Source: Alphaproteobacteria bacterium UBA1301 (GTDB taxonomy: Bacteria > Pseudomonadota > Alphaproteobacteria > Micropepsales > Micropepsaceae). Taken from it: DNA of 64,000 bases. The stretch covers positions 395,824 through 459,823 of the forward strand of contig DBUB01000002.1 in NCBI GenBank assembly GCA_002307725.1, in the 5' to 3' direction. The notes beneath the pieces are model-generated. The model made no database searches and was not told the origin of the DNA. It saw only the letters and a list, made by a program, of their open reading frames with translations. Both the position numbers and the translations under genes were made by a program. Of this stretch, positions 50,928 through 59,002 are shown in pieces (within the stretch, counting starts at the first letter, position 1; each line of letters starts with the position of its first letter).

Positions 50928-51775
50928 TGCTGTTTGAAATTCTCGACTCTGTGAGTGTGCCCGGTGATCCGGCCAAACCGAATGACGATGCGTTTGCCGC
51001 CGAGCCGGTCGCTGCGGTGGTGCTCGACGGCGCCACCATGGTGTCGGAAAACCTGATGCCCGGCAAAAGCGATGCCGCTTGGATTGCTGCGTTTGGGGCG
51101 CGGCGGCTGCTGTCGCATTTGAAAGACGGTGATACTCCTCGCGCGGCGTTGCGCCATGCTTTGGCTGATACGGAACGCTCCTTTGCTGGCTTGCGCCGGC
51201 GGGCGCCCGCGGCGCCGCACGAGCTGCCGCTCGCGTCGATGAGCCTCGCAGTTCCCAACGACAGCGGATTCGATGCCTTGTGGTACGGCGATTGCGTTGC
51301 GCTGGTGCTGCGCCCGGGCGAGACGGCCGGGGTGGTGGGGGCGGCGCTCGCAAAGCGGGCCGGCGAAACCACTGCCGCGCAGCGTTTTCTCGATGAGACT
51401 GGTCTGGCCCCGGTCGAAGCCTTGAAGCGCGAACAATATCTGCCGCTGTTTCGTTCCGGCCGCGCCAAGGTCAACACGTCCGCGGGTGATTGGCTGTTTT
51501 CGCCGGTCGCCGCCGCGTCCGAGCACGTTGGCCGCGCCCGCATTGAAGCGCCGCCCGGCACGCTGGTTCTGCTCGGTACGGATGGGTTTCTGGCATTGGC
51601 GACAAGCTATGGCGTAATGCCCCCGGCCGCCCTCGTGGAAGCCGCCCGCGACCAGGGTTTGAAGGCGCTCTCCGAACAACTACGCCGCATCGAAGACGGC
51701 GATCCCGAGGGGCGCACTTATCCTCGCTTCAAGAAAAGTGACGACGCCACGGCGGTGTTGTTGAAGCTGGTTTAG
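50927..51775 (+). CDS. PP2C-like serine/threonine phosphatase-type protein
   Basis: 282 residues. Motifs in PP2C order: PNDDAFAAE, AVVLDGATM, LASMSLAV, then LVLLGTDGFLALAT and KKSDDATAVLLKLV. The D-G-A-T and S-D-D-A positions supply the metal aspartates. The substrate is unknown. Start overlaps the stop of the tRNA nucleotidyltransferase gene, so it is translated from the same transcript. A 94-bp repeat begins at its TAG stop. Confidence 0.8.
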   Translation: MLFEILDSVSVPGDPAKPNDDAFAAEPVAAVVLDGATMVSENLMPGKSDAAWIAAFGARRLLSHLKDGDTPRAALRHALADTERSFAGLRRRAPAAPHELPLASMSLAVPNDSGFDALWYGDCVALVLRPGETAGVVGAALAKRAGETTAAQRFLDETGLAPVEALKREQYLPLFRSGRAKVNTSAGDWLFSPVAAASEHVGRARIEAPPGTLVLLGTDGFLALATSYGVMPPAALVEAARDQGLKALSEQLRRIEDGDPEGRTYPRFKKSDDATAVLLKLV

Positions 51776-51867
51776 AGCGCTTTCAGGAAAAGTGCCCGCG
51801 CGCGTTGCGCGCTAACTAAAAGCGGGCGTGCAAGGCACGCCGGGCGGTTTTCCGTCCGAAAGCGCGA
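51774..51867 (+). repeat. Dispersed repeat, copy B (behind the PP2C-like gene)
   Basis: 94 bp. TAGAGCGCTTTCAGG at the left joins the stop codon of the gene before it; right end GGTTTTCCGTCCGAAAGCGC; inner hairpin GGCGTGCAAGGCACGCC. It closely matches copy A and, on the other strand, copy C. The TerC gene ends 12 bp further on, so it stands between convergent genes. Confidence 0.88.
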
Positions 51868-51878
51868 CATCAAAGAAT

Positions 51879-52586
51879 CTATACCATACCGGCGGCGTGC
51901 AGGATCGGGCCCATGCCGCCTTCAGCATGCAGGCGCTCGAAGCCATCCCAGATCATACGGAAGGCGACGAACAGCACAATGAAGACGCCGGCATAACTGA
52001 TCCACGGATATTTGTGCAGCAGCTTGGCGATCAGGGTGGCGGCGAGGCCCATCAGCGCGATCGACATCATTAGGCCGATGATCAGGACTTCGATATGGTC
52101 GCGCGCCGCACCGGCCACCGCCAGCACGTTGTCGAGCGACATCGAAACGTCGGCGGCGGCGATCGAGACGATAGCGCGCCGTATCGCTTTGGCGTGGCAG
52201 CGTTTCTCGTTGGCGGTGGGGCAGATGGGTCCCTCGACGCCGTTCTCGCCCGCCAGCACTTTGTGGGCGTTGTGTTCCTTGTTGGCGTCGCGCACGTCGC
52301 GGTAGAGCCGCCATGTCACCCACAACAGCAGGAAGCCGCCGGCGATCACCAGCGGCACGAAGCGCAGCAGATGCACCGCGAAGATCGCTAGCACGATGCG
52401 CAAGACCACCGCGGTCATCAGGCCCCAGAAGATCACGGTCTTGCGATCGACCTTGGCGACTTGGGCCGCGCTCATGCCGATCACGACGGCGTTATCGCCC
52501 GCCAGCACGACGTCGATGAGGAGAACCTGCAGCAGTGCGATTAACCCGCCTTCGGTGAAGACATCCAACGGGTTAAGGAAATCCAA
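51879..52586 (-). CDS. TerC-family integral membrane protein
   Basis: 235 residues, about seven helices. Family motifs: LLIDVVLAGDNAVVIGM near 22-38 and SIAAADVSMSLDNVLAVAGAA near 140-160, the two conserved acidic/asparagine helices. A cytoplasmic loop with ICPTANEKRCHAKA carries two cysteines. TerC proteins are linked to metal (manganese) efflux during protein export. I looked for a yybP-ykoY leader and did not find one. A TATAAT lies about 70 bp upstream. Confidence 0.92.
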   Translation of the reverse strand: MDFLNPLDVFTEGGLIALLQVLLIDVVLAGDNAVVIGMSAAQVAKVDRKTVIFWGLMTAVVLRIVLAIFAVHLLRFVPLVIAGGFLLLWVTWRLYRDVRDANKEHNAHKVLAGENGVEGPICPTANEKRCHAKAIRRAIVSIAAADVSMSLDNVLAVAGAARDHIEVLIIGLMMSIALMGLAATLIAKLLHKYPWISYAGVFIVLFVAFRMIWDGFERLHAEGGMGPILHAAGMV

Positions 52587-52656
52587 CAGCGTAAACCTCG
52601 GGGGGACAGGGAGTGATGTGGTGTGCGATCCAGGAAATTGCCAGAGCTAAGATGGC

Positions 52657-52662
52657 ATTATA
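52657..52662 (-). promoter_or_regulatory. Possible -10 box of the TerC gene
   Basis: TATAAT on the minus strand about 70 bp before the start. No good -35 partner is visible, so this is tentative. Confidence 0.25.
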
Positions 52663-52701
52663 CGCGAAAATGCTGATTCTTTACCTTGCGGAAATTGACG
52701 C

Positions 52702-53166
52702 TTATCCGGTTGGAAAGCCCTTTGTCTGACGCAAGGCTTCGCTGAGCACGATCGCCCCCGCCATGGCGACATTGAGCGACCTTAGTCCCGTTCGCATCGG
52801 GATGAGGAGGCGCGCATCGGCGCAGTCGTGCACTTCGTCCGGCACCCCAGCGCTCTCGCGGCCGAGTAGCAGAATGTCGGAAGCGGCAAAGGCGAAATCG
52901 AGATAAGACGTGGCTCCCTTGGTGGTGAGGAGTACCAAACGGCTATCTGCGATTGCGTGCCGGAACGCGGCCCAACTCGCATGACGCGTGATCACGGCCT
53001 GATCCAGGTAATCCATCCCGGCGCGCCTCAGCTTGGTATCGCTCCACAAAAACCCGCACGGCTCGATGATGTCGACCGGAACCCCCAAACAGGCCCCGAG
53101 CCGGAGAAGGGAGCCGGTGTTCTGCGGAATATCGGGTTCAAAGAGGGCGAGACGCATGGGGGGCAT
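52702..53166 (-). CDS. trmL: tRNA (cytidine/uridine-34 2'-O)-methyltransferase
   Basis: 154 residues, minimal SPOUT methyltransferase. LALFEPDIPQNTGSLLRLGACLG at the start, GRESAGVPDEV and the knot LLIPMRTGLRSLNVAMAGAIVLSEALRQ at the C-terminus are the TrmL signatures. Methylates the wobble ribose of tRNA-Leu isoacceptors. Two in-frame ATGs three codons apart; neither has a strong ribosome site. Divergent from the toxin-antitoxin operon. Confidence 0.94.
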   Translation of the reverse strand: MPPMRLALFEPDIPQNTGSLLRLGACLGVPVDIIEPCGFLWSDTKLRRAGMDYLDQAVITRHASWAAFRHAIADSRLVLLTTKGATSYLDFAFAASDILLLGRESAGVPDEVHDCADARLLIPMRTGLRSLNVAMAGAIVLSEALRQTKGFPTG

Positions 53167-53168
53167 TC

Positions 53169-53197
53169 TTGACAGGACTTTGAGGAATTCCTATAGT
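53169..53197 (+). promoter_or_regulatory. Strong sigma-70-type promoter of the toxin-antitoxin pair
   Basis: TTGACA, 17 bases, TATAGT: a near-perfect housekeeping promoter ending 35 bp before the antitoxin ATG. Confidence 0.8.
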
Positions 53198-53205
53198 ACT
53201 TACTA
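53194..53205. promoter_or_regulatory. Probable autoregulatory operator
   Basis: TAGTA-CT-TACTA, perfect 5-bp arms overlapping the -10 box. A repressor here would block the promoter, as antitoxins commonly do. Confidence 0.55.
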
Positions 53206-53232
53206 AAGCGTCCTACAAGGGCTGTGACGTCA

Positions 53233-53673
53233 ATGCTAGTGTACGAGCCACTGACAGCGTTTTTGAAGGCAAAAGCGGAAGATGAAGTACCGATGACCTT
53301 CGACCAGATCGAGCAGGTTATCGTCCGCAAGTTGCCGCCATCGGCTCTCAAGGAGGGCAATGCTTGGTGGTCCAACAATCCGGCGCGCCATTCTCAGGCG
53401 GTCGCATGGCTGGGAGCTGGGTTCGAGGCGGTTTCCGTAGATCGCAGGGCTCGAACCGTGGTCTTTCGCCGGGTCCGGCAGGCGGTAAAAGGCATGGCTG
53501 ATGAAGCCAGGCCATTCAGACGACCGGAGGGTCTGGTCAACGGGCGTCATCCGGCCATTGGAGCGCTCAAGGGCATGACGTGGATTGAGCCCGGTTACGA
53601 TCTGACCAAGCCTGTCCTCGACGAGGACTGGGAGGCAGCGTTCGATAAAAAGTGGGATGCGCTGCTCAAATGA
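53233..53673 (+). CDS. Antitoxin: DUF7662-like domain with VapB-like tail
   Basis: 146 residues. The N-terminal 75 (PLTAFLKAKAEDEVPMTFDQIEQV, KLPPSA, NAWWSNNPARHSQAVAWLGAGFEAVSVDRRARTVVFRR) follow the DUF7662 pattern. The C-terminal tail HPAIGALKGMTWIEPGYDLT..DEDWEAAF resembles the toxin-binding end of some VapB antitoxins (GxxKGt..i.pg.DLt.p.d..We). It lies directly before a PIN toxin, overlapping by ATGA. A GTG three codons upstream is an alternative start. The DNA-binding role of the first domain is inferred. Confidence 0.75.
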   Translation: MLVYEPLTAFLKAKAEDEVPMTFDQIEQVIVRKLPPSALKEGNAWWSNNPARHSQAVAWLGAGFEAVSVDRRARTVVFRRVRQAVKGMADEARPFRRPEGLVNGRHPAIGALKGMTWIEPGYDLTKPVLDEDWEAAFDKKWDALLK

Positions 53674-54083
53674 GTGCATCTATGCTGCTCGACACATGCG
53701 CTGTCATTTGGCTGATTGAAGACCAACTGAAGACCGCGGCCGTGGAAGCTTTGGCGGCAAGCTATAAGGGCGAACAGTCACTCTACATCTCGCCGATCAC
53801 CGCATTGGAGTTGGGGCGGTTGTTCGCTCAGGGCCGTCTTCGTTCATGGTTGAGCCCGACAGAGTATTGGAAACGGGTTCTTGCCATTCCCCGCGTGAAG
53901 TTGGCTCCGATGCCCCCTGAGCTCCTGTTTGGTTCTTCCTTTCTCCCCGGCCCTATTCACAAAGATCCCGCCGACCGGATCATTGCTGCCACGGCCCGGG
54001 AGTACGGCTTTACAGTCATGACGCGGGACCAAGCGCTGCTCGATTATGGGGCGCAAGGCTATCTGTCGATCATCGAATGTTGA
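53670..54083 (+). CDS. VapC-type PIN-domain toxin
   Basis: 137 residues. PIN ribonuclease acidic residues are present: LLDTCAVIWL (Asp8), TALELGRL (Glu47), DPADRIIAATA (Asp102) and VMTRDQALLDY (Asp120). VapC proteins cleave tRNA or rRNA when free of antitoxin. Coupled to the antitoxin by a four-base overlap. The position between housekeeping genes suggests an inserted module, although base composition is not strikingly different. Confidence 0.92.
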   Translation: MSASMLLDTCAVIWLIEDQLKTAAVEALAASYKGEQSLYISPITALELGRLFAQGRLRSWLSPTEYWKRVLAIPRVKLAPMPPELLFGSSFLPGPIHKDPADRIIAATAREYGFTVMTRDQALLDYGAQGYLSIIEC

Positions 54084-54191
54084 TCTTGCCGCTAAGGGAA
54101 TTGGGGCCGCCAAACCGCCCGCAACCGTCCGGCGATACTGGAGATTTATGCGGCATCATGCCGCGACCCCCTGCATAATCGACTCTCTATT

Positions 54192-54209
54192 TTGGCCCTT
54201 TCCGGCCAA
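54192..54209. promoter_or_regulatory. Short inverted repeat before petA
   Basis: TTGGCC-CTTTCC-GGCCAA, 6-bp arms, 69 bp before the petA start and 109 bp after the toxin stop. It could be a weak terminator or operator. Confidence 0.3.
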
Positions 54210-54277
54210 GAACCTCGCTATTTCATCACGGCGCCTGCCGCAGTATTCGTGCGGTGTTCGATCAACGAGGTAAGACT

Positions 54278-54847
54278 TTGGCGAACCCACCCACCCCCGA
54301 GCCGACGCGACGGGACTTCCTCTATATCGCAACCGGTGCGGCAGCCACGCTTGGCGTCGGTTTCGCCGCCTGGCCGTTCATCGATTCAATGAACCCGTCC
54401 AGTGCCGTGCTCGCCATGGCGTCGATCGAAGTCGATCTGTCCGCAATCCAGCCGGGCCAGCAGGTGATCTTCAAATGGCGCGGCCATCCCTTGTTTGTGC
54501 GCCGCCGCACGCCGAAGGAGATTGCCGCGGCCCGCGCCGTCTCGCCGTCCGATCTGCCGGATGGGCTGGCGCGCAATGCCAATCTCACCGAATCGGCACC
54601 AGCCACCGACGCCAACCGGACCATCAAGCCGGAATGGCTGGTGGTGGTAGGCGTCTGCACGCATTTGGGCTGCACGCCAGCCGTGTCGACGCGAGAGTCG
54701 CCGCAGGGGGCTTATGGTGGCTGGCTGTGCCATTGCCACGGCTCTGACTTCGACGCCTCGGGGCGCATCCGCAAAGGTCCGGCGCCACAGAATCTGGCGG
54801 TGCCGCCTTATGCCTTCATCGGCCCCACCAAGATCAAGATCGGATAA
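54278..54847 (+). CDS. petA: Ubiquinol-cytochrome c reductase Rieske iron-sulfur subunit
   Basis: 189 residues. Tat-type signal anchor TRRDFLYIATGAAATLGVGFAAW at 10-32. Cluster boxes CTHLGC (Cys127, His129, Cys132) and CHCHGS (Cys151, Cys153, His154) bind the 2Fe-2S cluster. The start is TTG, seven bases after GAGG; no ATG precedes the Tat motif in a better place. First gene of the bc1 operon, followed 4 bp later by petB. Confidence 0.95.
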   Translation: MANPPTPEPTRRDFLYIATGAAATLGVGFAAWPFIDSMNPSSAVLAMASIEVDLSAIQPGQQVIFKWRGHPLFVRRRTPKEIAAARAVSPSDLPDGLARNANLTESAPATDANRTIKPEWLVVVGVCTHLGCTPAVSTRESPQGAYGGWLCHCHGSDFDASGRIRKGPAPQNLAVPPYAFIGPTKIKIG

Positions 54848-54851
54848 GACC

Positions 54852-56144
54852 ATGGCGGGACATTCCAACTACGTTCCTAAAACCGGTTTGGCCCGCTGGC
54901 TCGACCAGCGCCTGCCGGTCATCCGGCTGATGAACGACCACTTCGTCACCTTCCCGACGCCGAAGAATTTGAATTTCTGGTACACATTCGGTGCCATTCT
55001 CGCCGTCATGCTGGTGGTGCAGGTCGTCACCGGCATCGTGCTCGCCATGCATTATGTGCCGACGGCCGATCTGGCATTCGGCTCGGTCGAGCAGCACATT
55101 ATGCGCGAGGTCAATTATGGCTGGCTGATCCGCAGCCTGCACGCCAGCGGCGCCTCGATGCTTTTCCTGGCCGTCTACATTCACATGGGCCGCGGTCTCT
55201 ATTACGGCTCGTACAAGGCGCCGCGCGAGATTCTTTGGATTCTGGGCGTATTCATCTATCTGCTTTTGATGGCGACGGCCTTTTTCGGCTACACGCTACA
55301 ATGGGGCCAGATGTCCTATTGGGCCGCCACCGTGATCACCAGTTTGTTCTCGGCCTTTGATCAAATCATTCCGCATTTCGGTACGGCGCTGTCCACTTGG
55401 GTCCGGGGCGATTACGCGGTCGGCGATGCCACCGTGAACCGCTTCTTTGCGCTGCACTACCTGCTGCCGTTCGTGATCGCCGGCGTGGTCGGATTGCACA
55501 TCTGGGCGCTGCATGTGACGGGCAACGGCAATCCGCTCGGCATCGAGGTGAAAGGCCCGCAGGACACGATACCGTTTCATCCCTGGTACACGGTGAAGGA
55601 TGCGTTTTATCTCACGCTGTTCCTCATCGTGTTTCTGGCGATCGTTTTTTATGCGCCCAACTTCTTCGGCAACCCCGACAATTACATCCCGGCCAATCCG
55701 CTGGTGACGCCGTCCGAGATCAGGCCGGAATGGTACCTGCTCCCGTTCTACGCCATGCTGCGCGCGGTCCCTAACACGTTGCTCGGTGTGCTGGTGCTGT
55801 TCAGCGCCTTGCTGACGCCGTTGTTCATCCCTTGGCTCGACACCTCCAAGGTGCGTTCGTACCGCTTCCGCCCGGTGATGAAGCAGCTTTTCTGGGTGTT
55901 CGTGGCGACGTGCATCCTGCTTGGCTATGTCGGCGCCCAGACTACCGATGCGGCCTGGCACTTGGGTGAGGTCGATATCCCGCTGGTCTGGTTGGCGCGC
56001 CTCGCCACGCTTTACTATTTCGCGTTCTTCTGGGCACTGATGCCGTGGATTGGTAAAAAAGAAGTGACGCGGCCAGTGCCCGAAAGCATTGCCCAATCGG
56101 TCTTGAAAAAAGGGGCGGTTTTGACCAAGGGGGGCGAGCAATGA
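54852..56144 (+). CDS. petB: Cytochrome b of the bc1 complex
   Basis: 430 residues, eight membrane helices. Heme ligands are in SLHASGASMLFLAVYIHMGRGLYYGSYK and HYLLPFVIAGVVGLHIWALHVTG, and the Qo-site motif PEWY is in RPEWYLLPFYAMLR. Single full-length (not split) cytochrome b. Oxidises ubiquinol and passes protons to the periplasm. Overlaps petC by four bases. Confidence 0.97.
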   Translation: MAGHSNYVPKTGLARWLDQRLPVIRLMNDHFVTFPTPKNLNFWYTFGAILAVMLVVQVVTGIVLAMHYVPTADLAFGSVEQHIMREVNYGWLIRSLHASGASMLFLAVYIHMGRGLYYGSYKAPREILWILGVFIYLLLMATAFFGYTLQWGQMSYWAATVITSLFSAFDQIIPHFGTALSTWVRGDYAVGDATVNRFFALHYLLPFVIAGVVGLHIWALHVTGNGNPLGIEVKGPQDTIPFHPWYTVKDAFYLTLFLIVFLAIVFYAPNFFGNPDNYIPANPLVTPSEIRPEWYLLPFYAMLRAVPNTLLGVLVLFSALLTPLFIPWLDTSKVRSYRFRPVMKQLFWVFVATCILLGYVGAQTTDAAWHLGEVDIPLVWLARLATLYYFAFFWALMPWIGKKEVTRPVPESIAQSVLKKGAVLTKGGEQ

Positions 56145-56944
56145 AAACCGTCTCGTTGCTGATGGCCCTCAGTGTGGCGCTGGTCGTTCCGGCCTTCGCC
56201 GGCGAAGATTTGACCCAGCCCCAGCCGCCGCGCGACGCCAAGTGGTCGTTCGACGGCGTGTTCGGTACCTATGACCGTAGCGCGCTACAGCGCGGCTTTC
56301 AGGTCTACAAGGAAGTCTGCGCTGCTTGTCACGGCTTGAATCTTGTCGCGTTCCATGACCTTGCCGCGCCCGGTGGTCCCGGCTTCACGGCCGCACAGGC
56401 CAAGGCGATTGCGGCGGGCTACAAGATTGCGGCCGAGCCCAACGAAGACGGCGACATCTTCGACGACAAAGGCAACCGGCTGACGCGCTCAGGCACGCTC
56501 GCCGATCATTTTCCGCCGCCCTTTGCCAACGATGCGGCGGCGCGCGCCAACAACAGCGGGGCGCTACCGCCTGATCTGTCGCTGATCGTGAAAGCGCGGC
56601 AGGGCGGCGCGAACTACGTCTATTCGATCCTCACCGGCTTCAATCAGAAGGTGCCGCACGGCGTCACGGTGCCGGATGGCAAGTACTACAACCCCTATTT
56701 TCCGGGCCGGACCATTGCGATGCCGCCGCCTCTAAACCAGGGCTCGGTCAGCTTCAATGACGGCACGCCGACGACGGTGACCAACGAGGCCAAGGCGGTG
56801 GTGACGTTCCTGACCTGGGCGTCGGCGCCTGAGCTTGAAGCCCGCCATCGCATCGGCCTGCAAGTGCTGGCTTTTCTGGTCCTGCTCGCCGGTCTGTTGT
56901 TTCTCAGCTACCGCAAGGTCTGGCACGGCAAGCCGGAAGAATAA
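56141..56944 (+). CDS. petC: Cytochrome c1 of the bc1 complex
   Basis: 267 residues. Signal peptide at 1-20, heme c site CAACH (Cys60, Cys63, His64), axial methionine in GRTIAMPPPL, and a C-terminal membrane anchor at about 240-257 (HRIGLQVLAFLVLLAGLLFLSY). Accepts electrons from the Rieske protein. Last gene of petABC. Confidence 0.96.
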   Translation: MKTVSLLMALSVALVVPAFAGEDLTQPQPPRDAKWSFDGVFGTYDRSALQRGFQVYKEVCAACHGLNLVAFHDLAAPGGPGFTAAQAKAIAAGYKIAAEPNEDGDIFDDKGNRLTRSGTLADHFPPPFANDAAARANNSGALPPDLSLIVKARQGGANYVYSILTGFNQKVPHGVTVPDGKYYNPYFPGRTIAMPPPLNQGSVSFNDGTPTTVTNEAKAVVTFLTWASAPELEARHRIGLQVLAFLVLLAGLLFLSYRKVWHGKPEE

Positions 56945-57066
56945 AAAAAGCCGGCATCGTCCGCGACAGTGTGCATAGCGCGAAGACGCGGAGGAACGGG
57001 ATCCAGGTGTGAGTACCACCTATTTCTCGCTCCGAACCGTACATTGGCTGCCGCGTTCGGCGTTCT

Positions 57067-58029
57067 TTAATCGAACAGACTCGACACGCTTTCTTCATGG
57101 CTGATGCGGCGCATGGCTTCGCCGATCAAGGGGGCGATCGAGATGCGCCGGATGTTCGGGCACTTCATCACGTCGGGCGTAGCGGCGATCGAATCGGTCA
57201 CCACCATCGACTTCAGTACCGAGTTCTGCACCCGCGCCACCGCCCCGCCGGACAAGACGCCGTGCGTGGCATAGGCACAAACCTGTTCGGCACCGGCCTT
57301 CATCAGCGCTTCGGCGGCATTGCAGATGGTGCCGCCGGAATCGACGATGTCGTCGATCAGGATGCAGGAGCGGCCCGCCGGATTGCCGATGATGTTCATC
57401 ACTTCCGACACACCGGCGCGTTCGCGGCGCTTGTCGACGATGGCGAGGTCACAGCCGAGGCGCTTGGCCAGCGCGCGGGCCCGCACCACGCCGCCGACGT
57501 CCGGCGAGACCACCATCAGATGGTCGCCGTGGCCGAGCGCATCGCTGATGTCTTTCACGATCACCGGCATAGCGAACAGATTGTCGGTGGGAATGTCGAA
57601 GAAGCCTTGGATCTGGCCAGCGTGGAGATCGACCGTCAAAACGCGGTTGGCGCCCGCCTCAGTGACCAGGTTGGCGACCAGCTTGGCCGAAATCGGCGTC
57701 CGCGGGCCGGCTTTGCGATCCTGGCGGGCATAGCCGAAATAGGGCACCACCGCTGTGATGCGCCGTGCTGAAGCGCGCCTGAGCGCATCGATGATGACGA
57801 GCAGTTCCATCAGATTGTCGTTGGCGGGAAAGCTCGTCGACTGAATGACGAACATATCCTCGCCGCGGACGTTTTCCTGGATCTCGACGAAGATCTCCAT
57901 GTCGGCGAAGCGGCGCACGGCGGCTTTGGTCAGCGGGATCTTCAAATATTGCGAGATGGCGTCTGCCAGGGCCCGGTTCGAATTGCCAGCAAGCAATTTC
58001 ATGCCGGAAGTCGCATTGCTGTCGACCAT
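57067..58029 (-). CDS. prs: Ribose-phosphate pyrophosphokinase
   Basis: Makes PRPP, the cosubstrate of Apt and many other enzymes. MKLLAGNSNRALADAISQYL, RRFADMEIFVEIQENVRGEDMFVIQST, PYFGYARQDRKAGPRTPISAKLVANL and the PRPP loop CILIDDIVDSGGTICNAAEAL are all conserved. I chose the ATG that follows AAAAGGGG, which adds nine residues before MKLLAG; the later ATG is the usual family start and is equally possible. Confidence 0.96.
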   Translation of the reverse strand: MVDSNATSGMKLLAGNSNRALADAISQYLKIPLTKAAVRRFADMEIFVEIQENVRGEDMFVIQSTSFPANDNLMELLVIIDALRRASARRITAVVPYFGYARQDRKAGPRTPISAKLVANLVTEAGANRVLTVDLHAGQIQGFFDIPTDNLFAMPVIVKDISDALGHGDHLMVVSPDVGGVVRARALAKRLGCDLAIVDKRRERAGVSEVMNIIGNPAGRSCILIDDIVDSGGTICNAAEALMKAGAEQVCAYATHGVLSGGAVARVQNSVLKSMVVTDSIAATPDVMKCPNIRRISIAPLIGEAMRRISHEESVSSLFD

Positions 58030-58231
58030 GGCCCGCGCACCCCTTTTGTGACGTCGTGATGACGGGCTTTTAGCAAGCGAGGGGGAGTGGGTAAACCGGA
58101 TTCTGGTTCCGTCAACACAATCGCCGCAGCGCCCTTTCGCATCACGTGCCAAAAACGCGCAAGGAAGGTGGTTTATGAATGCCGAATCACGTTGCGCTAC
58201 GCGCGAATCGTGCGTTTGCGTCCGATTCCCG

Positions 58232-59002
58232 TCACATCGGTTCTTTCAGCACGATCGCCGACAGGTCGCGGCCGTAGTCCTTTTCGCCCCGGTGGGTGGC
58301 GCGGCGGAAGCTAAAGAAAGCGGTCTCGCCGGCATAGGTGTCGGCCTTCAGCGGCGCGATATCGGTAACGCCCGCGTCAGCCAGCCGGCGCACGACATAG
58401 GACTCAAGATCGAAATGGAAATGGCCGTCGCGTGTCCCGGCCTTGAAGAAGTCCGCATTGCCCGCACCAGCGGTCACAAAGCGTTCCCGGAATGCGCCAT
58501 CCACTTCATAAGAGGCTTGCGCGATGCAGGGACCAACGGCGGCGGCGATATGGGGCCGCTCGGCGCCAAGCGCCGCCATGGCGGCAATGACCGAATCAGT
58601 GACGCCACCGATAGCGCCTTTCCAGCCCGCATGCGCCGCCCCGATTACGCCCGCGCGGGTGTCGGCCAGCAGCACCGGGGCGCAGTCGGCGGTGAGGATG
58701 CCGAGCGCCAGGCCCGTGCAGTTGGTGACCATGGCGTCGGCATGCGGCGCGTCGCCGGCCTCCCACGGTACTGTAACGGTCACGCAGGTCGCGCTGTGGA
58801 CCTGATAACAGGTGACGAGTTGGGGGCCGCCAAGTTCGGCCATGGCGCGGCGGCGATTCTCGGTCACCGCGTCGAAGCTATCGCCTGAGCCGGGGCCACA
58901 ATTAAGCCCCGCATAGACACCGGTCGACACGCCGCCTGGCCGTCCGAAGAAGCCATGATCGATGTGCGGGCCCTGCAGATTGTCCGCCTTCAGAACCCGC
59001 AT
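58232..59002 (-). CDS. pgeF: Peptidoglycan editing factor PgeF (laccase-domain protein)
   Basis: 256 residues. Zinc ligands His69 (CYQVHS), Cys107 (TADCAP) and His124 (HAGWKG) are present. PgeF removes wrongly placed amino acids from UDP-muramoyl precursors; the family was once called multicopper polyphenol oxidase. The start overlaps the stop of the MidA-type gene (TGATG). Third gene of lgt-midA-pgeF. Confidence 0.94.
   Translation of the reverse strand: MRVLKADNLQGPHIDHGFFGRPGGVSTGVYAGLNCGPGSGDSFDAVTENRRRAMAELGGPQLVTCYQVHSATCVTVTVPWEAGDAPHADAMVTNCTGLALGILTADCAPVLLADTRAGVIGAAHAGWKGAIGGVTDSVIAAMAALGAERPHIAAAVGPCIAQASYEVDGAFRERFVTAGAGNADFFKAGTRDGHFHFDLESYVVRRLADAGVTDIAPLKADTYAGETAFFSFRRATHRGEKDYGRDLSAIVLKEPM

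Noticed and set aside
52587..52700. Manganese (yybP-ykoY) riboswitch before the TerC gene
   Set aside because: None of the conserved GGGGAGUA or cross-over loop elements is present in the leader.
58175..58888. Plus-strand open frame with a good AGGAAGG site, opposite pgeF
   Set aside because: The product is Arg/Gly/His-rich, has no family pattern, and mirrors the codons of pgeF; a shadow frame.
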